The notes under the pieces were generated by a model. The model saw only the letters and a program-made list of their open reading frames with translations. It was not told the origin of the DNA and made no database searches. DNA of 9,711 bases from Clostridiales bacterium (GTDB lineage: Bacteria; Bacillota; Clostridia; Oscillospirales; Oscillospiraceae): contig SFEG01000034.1 of the NCBI GenBank assembly GCA_004558025.1, forward strand, positions 1 to 9,711, written 5' to 3'. Made by a program: the position numbers and the translations under genes. This document shows, in pieces, positions 5,836-9,711 of the stretch (within the stretch, counting starts at the first letter, position 1; each line of letters opens with the position of its first letter).

Positions 5836-8273
5836 GCTTCGCCCACTTCCTCCGGCTTCGTCGTCATTACCCGGTAAAGCTCGGTATCTTTCGGGAAGCG
5901 GTCTACAAAGGGCAGTACCACGTTTCCGTAGAAGATAAGTCCCTCGCCCGCTTCGGTGTGGGTAACGTACTTCATCTGCTGCGGGGAAATGTTAAGCTGC
6001 TTTGCAAGGATAGCCCGGTCGCCTGCCGCTTGATTGAGCATGAGGACAAAATCAGAGTTTTCAAAGATATTTTCCACTTCGCGGCTGCTAAGTAAGTCTT
6101 TAACGTTCTGCGTAATGGCTGTGGGTATGCCGCCCCACTTTCTGAAACGCTTCCAAATCTCCACGCTGTAAGCGGCGGTCTGTTCCTCTTTCAGAAGCAA
6201 GTGAAATTCGTCCATATAGTAGCGTGTGGATTTCTTTTCTGCCCGGTTGACCGTTACCCTGTTCCATACCTGGTCCTGCACAATGAGCATACCCAACTTT
6301 TTAAGCTGCTTTCCAAGCTGTTTAATATCAAAGCAGACAAGGCGGTTTGAAAGCTCTACATTCGTCCTGTGGTTAAAGACGTTAAGGCTTCCCGATACAT
6401 AAAGCTCCAACGCCGACGCGATCCGCGCCGCTTCCGGCTCCGGCTGCCGTAAAAGCTCGTCGTAGAGGTCGCCCAAAATCGGCATATTTGCCGGGTCGGG
6501 GTTTGCTAAAAACGGGCGGTACACGTTTCTTACAGCGCGGTCAATGACCGTCTTATCAATCGGCTGCAAGCCCTCCTTGCCGCCAATGACAAGCTCACAC
6601 AAGGACAGGATAAAATCAGATTTCAGCGCAAGGGGGCTGTCGTCCTCGGAATAGTTGAGGTTAATATCCATAGGGTTCACATACTGGGGCTTCCCGTCAA
6701 TGCCCTTGCCCGTAGGCGACAAACGGATAACTTGACCGTTCAGACGCTGCACAAGGGAGAAATACTCGGCTTCCGGGTCGCAGATGATAATATCGTCGTC
6801 CGTAATGAGGAAAGCATTTGTCATTTCCCGTTTCGCTGCAAAGGATTTCCCGCTTCCCGGCGTTCCCAAGATAAGCCCATTCGGATTTTTAAGCTGCTTG
6901 CGGTCGCAGAGTATCATGTTGTTTGAAAGAGCATTCAGCCCGTAATAGAGGGCTGCGCCTGTCTGGAAAAGCTCCTGCGTGATAAAGGGGATAAAAATAG
7001 CGGTGCTGCTTGTCGTCAGCCCTCTTTGAATAGGGATAAGGTTTTCCCCAAGAGGGATAGAGGACATAAGCCCCGCTTCCTGCTGATAGTCAAGGCGCGT
7101 CAAAGCGCAGTTATATTTCTGTGCAATGCCCGCCGCTGCGAAAATGTCATTTTCCAGTTTCCGCTTCGTGTCCGCCATGTTTACCACAAGGAACGTAAGA
7201 AGAAACATACGCTCGTTTCGGCTCTGCAAATCCTGTAAGAGATTTTTCGCTTCGCTGCCGAAAGTGGCAAGGTCAGAGGGAATAATATCCATGTCATAGC
7301 CGCTGCGTACTGCTTTTTTCTGTTCCTCAATCTTCATCTTGTCAAGGTCTGTGATTTTCCGCTTGATAGTCTTGATTGCTTCGGTCTGGTCGATACTGCG
7401 GATATGCAGATTGACGATAACGCCCGTTTCCAAGTCCAGAATGTCGGCAAGCATACGGTCATTCAGTTCCGGCGCAAGGATTTCAAGGAATGATACCGCG
7501 CCTATTTTTCTACCCATGCGGAAATAGCGTCCCTCGCCAAAATGGAAAGAGGACGGGGCGATAAAGTCCTTTGTACTAAGCCCGGACGGGGCAAGCCATG
7601 AAAAATCAAAGGAAAACGGCTTGCCCTCCGGGTGGAATACGCCATGCAGCACGTTCAGCCGTTCATAGCCCGTCATAGGTCGGGCAGACGCGCCAAGTAC
7701 CTTAAAATTGTTCAGCACGTCGGTTTCAATACGGGAAAGGCGGGCTTTTGCCGCCGCCGGATTGTCTGCTTCGATACTGAATGTGATGTACTTGTGCTTC
7801 ACAAGCCCGTTGTTGCCTTTGGAAAGCTGATTTTTCAGCATATCCGAATACTCGGTGCGGATAGAGTTGAAAGCGTCGTCCTGCGCGGGAATATTGATAG
7901 CTTTCTCTGCCTGCTCCCGCTGCGTCCCTTGATTGATGAAAGAAAGCTGCACCGAAACGGAAGCGTCAAAGTAGTTGAGAAAATCGCACCAGTTTTCAAA
8001 AATGGCGGTCTTGTCGTCTGCCTGTGCAAGCTGATAGTTAATATCTTCAAAGGCAATGGATTTACTGTATTTCTTTTCCGATACCTTGCATATCCCGTCC
8101 GGGTACATGGTAAGGTAGGGGATTGTCTGCTGCGCGGTGTGGGCTTTCCCGTCGCCCTTTGCCTGCCGGATAACCTCGGCAATCTGCTTTTTCTCGGCGC
8201 GGGAGAGCTTGCGGGGCGGGTTAGCCCCGGCGTTTCTTTTTCCCGCTGCCTTTTTTGTAGGTTCCTTTTGCAA
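5832..8273 (-). CDS. VirB4-like conjugal transfer ATPase (CD1110-like)
   Basis: The cytoplasmic or inner-membrane ATPase that powers assembly and substrate passage in the type IV secretion system. The product has 813 residues, usual for the family. An N-terminal VirB4/TraE-like region (about 45-440) precedes the ATPase domain. Walker A is GTPGSGKS at 470-477 (Lys476) and Walker B is YYMDEFH with Asp688 and Glu689; a TQN motif near 721-723 and a C-terminal RecA-fold end follow. An upstream-extended frame reaches 8456, but the start is placed at TTG 8273-8271, because GGAGG lies nine bases upstream (8287-8283) and the extra upstream residues look like out-of-frame PrgI code. With this start it overlaps prgI by 53 bases in another frame. 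Its stop overlaps the methyltransferase start as ATGA. Confidence 0.92.
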   Translation of the reverse strand: MQKEPTKKAAGKRNAGANPPRKLSRAEKKQIAEVIRQAKGDGKAHTAQQTIPYLTMYPDGICKVSEKKYSKSIAFEDINYQLAQADDKTAIFENWCDFLNYFDASVSVQLSFINQGTQREQAEKAINIPAQDDAFNSIRTEYSDMLKNQLSKGNNGLVKHKYITFSIEADNPAAAKARLSRIETDVLNNFKVLGASARPMTGYERLNVLHGVFHPEGKPFSFDFSWLAPSGLSTKDFIAPSSFHFGEGRYFRMGRKIGAVSFLEILAPELNDRMLADILDLETGVIVNLHIRSIDQTEAIKTIKRKITDLDKMKIEEQKKAVRSGYDMDIIPSDLATFGSEAKNLLQDLQSRNERMFLLTFLVVNMADTKRKLENDIFAAAGIAQKYNCALTRLDYQQEAGLMSSIPLGENLIPIQRGLTTSSTAIFIPFITQELFQTGAALYYGLNALSNNMILCDRKQLKNPNGLILGTPGSGKSFAAKREMTNAFLITDDDIIICDPEAEYFSLVQRLNGQVIRLSPTGKGIDGKPQYVNPMDINLNYSEDDSPLALKSDFILSLCELVIGGKEGLQPIDKTVIDRAVRNVYRPFLANPDPANMPILGDLYDELLRQPEPEAARIASALELYVSGSLNVFNHRTNVELSNRLVCFDIKQLGKQLKKLGMLIVQDQVWNRVTVNRAEKKSTRYYMDEFHLLLKEEQTAAYSVEIWKRFRKWGGIPTAITQNVKDLLSSREVENIFENSDFVLMLNQAAGDRAILAKQLNISPQQMKYVTHTEAGEGLIFYGNVVLPFVDRFPKDTELYRVMTTKPEEVGEA
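8212..8229 (-). repeat. Hairpin centred on the prgI stop codon
   Basis: Six-base arms (cggggc / gccccg) enclose six bases that include the prgI TAA (8223-8221). The hairpin lies 44 bases inside virB4. It could affect ribosome behaviour at the overlap, but GC-rich coding of Pro/Arg/Ala is an alternative reason. Confidence 0.35.
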
Positions 8274-8625
8274 TCTCTGATACCTCCTTTTCCAATTTTC
8301 TCTGCCGTTCCAATACGGCGTATAAATTCTGTGTCTGATAGGGTCGCTCTTTGGGGGCAATGAATTTTGTCTGTATGATGTGCTTTGCCACCACTTCAAG
8401 GGGCTGCTCGTGTTTCTCATACATGGCGAACAGGAAACAGGGCAGCATGACCGCAATCATTACCACCGACGCAAGGCTTGTGCCTGCGCTGTCTTTGAGC
8501 AAAAAGAAAAGCGGAAGTCCTAAGATAAGGGCAACCGCAAAACAAATGATTTGCCGTTTTGTAAGGTTGAAAGCAACCTTTGTTTTGACTTTGGATAAGT
8601 CTTTCGGTACGGGTACATACGCCAA
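8221..8625 (-). CDS. PrgI-family conjugation membrane protein
   Basis: A 134-residue inner-membrane protein, VirB3-like in position (directly before the VirB4 ATPase), thought to be part of the channel base. It starts with the family-typical AYVPVPKDLSKVKTKVAFNL. Two membrane helices are at about 25-43 and 50-69. A soluble region contains QTKFIAPKERPYQTQNLY (85-102), followed by a Lys/Arg-rich tail. The start is TTG (8625-8623), with GGAGG seven bases upstream (8637-8633). A longer open frame to 8745 exists but runs back into the TrbL-like gene and lacks family sequence. Its 3' end overlaps virB4 by 53 bases, so the two are very likely coupled. It begins 40 bases after the TrbL-like stop. Confidence 0.9.
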   Translation of the reverse strand: MAYVPVPKDLSKVKTKVAFNLTKRQIICFAVALILGLPLFFLLKDSAGTSLASVVMIAVMLPCFLFAMYEKHEQPLEVVAKHIIQTKFIAPKERPYQTQNLYAVLERQRKLEKEVSEIAKGTYKKGSGKKKRRG

Positions 8626-8642
8626 GCGTAAACCTCCTTTCT

Positions 8643-8659
8643 GCGGGGAAAAGCCCCGC
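8643..8659. repeat. GC-rich hairpin between the TrbL-like gene and prgI
   Basis: Arms gcgggg and ccccgc enclose five bases, in the 40-base gap, about six bases ahead of the prgI Shine-Dalgarno. On the minus strand no T-run follows it, so it is not a standard terminator for the operon. On the plus strand a short ggtcttttaa follows, so weak termination of antisense transcription is possible. An mRNA processing or stability hairpin is the other reading. Confidence 0.5.
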
Positions 8660-8665
8660 GGTCTT

Positions 8666-9535
8666 TTAATGTGCGTTGAATATGGATTTTGCCAGTGCGC
8701 CGGATTTGAACAGGGAGAAGCAGAGAATAACGGTGTAAGCTGCAAGGGAGAAAATCGCGCTGTGCAGGTTATCCGCTATAATCATGCTGTTTACCAAAAC
8801 CGCATAAATGCCGACGCATACCATAATCAGAAAGCCTTGAAAACCGATAGCGAACAGGGCTTTTAGGTAGTTGTTTCCTATCTGTCCCCACTCTCGATTT
8901 GTCATTGTTGCAAACGGGATAGGCGATACCGAACAGTAAAGGTAAATTTCTATCATTCTGCCGTAGAGGATAACGGTTATCAATACGGACATGATTTTCA
9001 TGCACAAGCTCACAAGGCTTGTTTCCATGACAAGTAAGAGCAGTTCGGGGATTTCCATTGCTTCAAGCCCGTCCTGCATGGAGCCAAGGGCGGCGGCAAC
9101 GTCTATATTCGTGTTGCCGCCGATTACCCCCGACGCGCCGGAAACAACGTGTTGCGCCATATCGAACACCGCCATAGTAATATCAAAGGTGTGCGTAACA
9201 AGATAGACTGCGACAAACGCCTTGAATATCCACTTGAAAAACATGAACGTGTCAATATCGTGCATATTGTTCTTTTCCGTTACCATGCTGATTAGCTCGT
9301 AGCATAGGACATAGGTAATGACAAGCCCCGCAATCGGGACAATCACGTTTTCCGATAACGTCCTTATCATGGAAAATACGTTTGCGTTCCACGCTTGCGG
9401 GGTCCTGCCTACCTCTGCGGCGATAGTGCCGACTTTTTCGTTTACGTCCCCGAACATAGATGACAGATTACCGTTTATGGCTCCGATAAGGATTTCCTTT
9501 ATCCATTCGTTAATCGCGTCAAGTATGCTCTGCAT
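8666..9535 (-). CDS. VirB6/TrbL-like conjugal transfer membrane protein (CD1112-like)
   Basis: A 289-residue polytopic membrane protein expected to form the inner-membrane channel of the secretion system. The N-terminus (MQSILDAINEWIKEILIGAI) is amphipathic, and MFGDVNEKVG with TPQAWNANVF precedes the membrane part. Likely membrane segments are at about 63-84, 99-124, 163-199 (probably two), 225-248 and 259-279. A motif around SPIPFATMTNREWGQIGNNYLK (204-225) sits in a loop and resembles the conserved loop of TrbL/VirB6 relatives. The length fits this family. It lies 19 bases after the maff2 remnant stop and 40 bases before prgI, the usual position in Tn1549-like elements. The ATG at 9535 has only a modest ribosome site (AAAGG close to the start), so coupling to maff2 translation may normally matter; loss of maff2 here could lower its expression. 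Confidence 0.9.
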   Translation of the reverse strand: MQSILDAINEWIKEILIGAINGNLSSMFGDVNEKVGTIAAEVGRTPQAWNANVFSMIRTLSENVIVPIAGLVITYVLCYELISMVTEKNNMHDIDTFMFFKWIFKAFVAVYLVTHTFDITMAVFDMAQHVVSGASGVIGGNTNIDVAAALGSMQDGLEAMEIPELLLLVMETSLVSLCMKIMSVLITVILYGRMIEIYLYCSVSPIPFATMTNREWGQIGNNYLKALFAIGFQGFLIMVCVGIYAVLVNSMIIADNLHSAIFSLAAYTVILCFSLFKSGALAKSIFNAH

Positions 9536-9554
9536 AAGCCTTTACCCGCTTATC

Positions 9555-9635
9555 TTAACCGAACAGCCCGGAAAGCAGCGGTACAAGGGTCATGCCGATA
9601 AGGGCAACGCCGCCGCCCGCCATGAGCTGTTTCAT
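9555..9635 (-). pseudogene. Maff2-family small membrane protein, C-terminal remnant
   Basis: Twenty-six codons beginning MKQLMAGGG and ending LLSGLFG, then TAA. This closely matches the C-terminal third of Maff2 proteins, small (about 70-residue) membrane proteins encoded just before the VirB6/TrbL-like gene in this element type; the function is not well known. The expected N-terminal part (a hydrophobic helix and a Gly/Asn-rich loop) is missing. Reading upstream in frame gives only Gly and Leu codons and then a TAA at 9644-9642. The internal ATG at 9635 has no Shine-Dalgarno at a suitable distance, so the remnant is probably not translated by itself. Confidence 0.75.
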
Positions 9636-9680
9636 CCCCAATTAGGTGTAAAAACTCTGCTCGATGGCGGGCGGCGGCGT
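9607..9680. repeat. 17-bp perfect inverted repeat spanning the maff2 breakpoint
   Basis: One arm (9607-9623) is the complement of maff2 codons for MAGGGV. The other (9664-9680, atggcgggcggcggcgt) lies in the unrecognised right-end sequence, with a 40-base spacer. Four more bases pair (9624-9627 with 9659-9662) past a one-base bulge. The arms are GC-rich and would form a very stable hairpin. Flanks outside the arms do not match each other. Confidence 0.8.
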
Positions 9681-9711
9681 ACAAAAAATCTATATGGTGT
9701 TGTTAAGAGAA
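9642..9711. other. Unrecognised right-end sequence upstream of truncated maff2
   Basis: These 70 bases take the place of the maff2 N-terminal region. They are more AT-rich than the neighbours apart from the inverted-repeat arm. No known insertion sequence end, tRNA or Shine-Dalgarno is recognised. Short frames stay open to the edge on the plus strand (one from an ATG at 9664, another starting GVKTLLDGG at 9645), but both are too short to judge. It could be the end of an inserted element, a rearrangement, or an assembly artefact. Confidence 0.5.

Noticed and set aside
7632..8363. Plus-strand open frame of 243 codons
   Set aside because: It is antisense to virB4, whose motifs are clear; no family features or Shine-Dalgarno are seen.
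8643..8659. Rho-independent terminator of the operon
   Set aside because: No T-run follows the stem in the direction of transcription, and the prgI ribosome site comes next.
9664..9711. Plus-strand ATG frame (MAGGGVQKIYMVLLRE) open to the window edge
   Set aside because: There are only sixteen codons, no Shine-Dalgarno, and the first codons are the inverted-repeat arm; not enough to call a gene.
1..9711. CRISPR array, tRNA or rRNA genes
   Set aside because: No regularly spaced direct repeats or RNA-gene signatures were seen; nearly all of the window is coding.

Overview
The window is a stretch of a Tn1549/CTn-type integrative conjugative element from a Gram-positive host, most likely a gut clostridium (Bacillota). 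The evidence is the gene order (Maff2, VirB6/TrbL-like, PrgI, VirB4, DNA methylase, CHAP hydrolase, DUF4315, DUF4366, topoisomerase III), strong AGGAGG ribosome binding sites, several TTG starts and roughly balanced GC. Family names are recalled from the proteins; no search was run.

All supported genes lie on the minus strand and read from right to left as one tightly packed operon. From the right: bases 9642-9711 are unrecognised sequence; 9555-9635 is the C-terminal 26 codons of a maff2 gene; 8666-9535 is a VirB6/TrbL-like membrane protein; 8221-8625 is PrgI; 5832-8273 is the VirB4 ATPase; 4873-5835 is an N4/N6-type DNA methyltransferase; 2741-4876 is a membrane-anchored CHAP peptidoglycan hydrolase; 2443-2712 is DUF4315; 1722-2450 is a secreted or anchored DUF4366 protein; 1522-1725 is a small cysteine-rich protein; 58-1521 is topoisomerase III lacking its C-terminal part; 1-41 is the start of a further gene. 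Most neighbours overlap or nearly touch (4-base ATGA overlaps, one 53-base overlap), so they are probably translationally coupled. No plus-strand gene is supported, and no stretch over 300 bases lacks a gene.

Together they form the mating-pore half of a type IV secretion system: an ATPase motor, inner-membrane channel parts, a wall hydrolase to open the peptidoglycan, accessory surface proteins, a DNA methylase and a topoisomerase for processing transferred DNA.

Both ends of the module look broken. On the left, topB loses family similarity at about residue 476 and is followed 16 bases after its stop by a gene whose first residues (MKAKKTDNGKITAL) resemble the start of large serine recombinases. 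On the right, maff2 loses its N-terminal part, and the joining sequence makes a 17-bp inverted repeat with the maff2 remnant. Insertion of other mobile elements into this element is the simplest reading; assembly error remains possible. Another oddity is the hydrolase gene, whose expected ATGA overlap start reads ATAA, so its best-placed start codon is ATA, bracketed by two hairpins.
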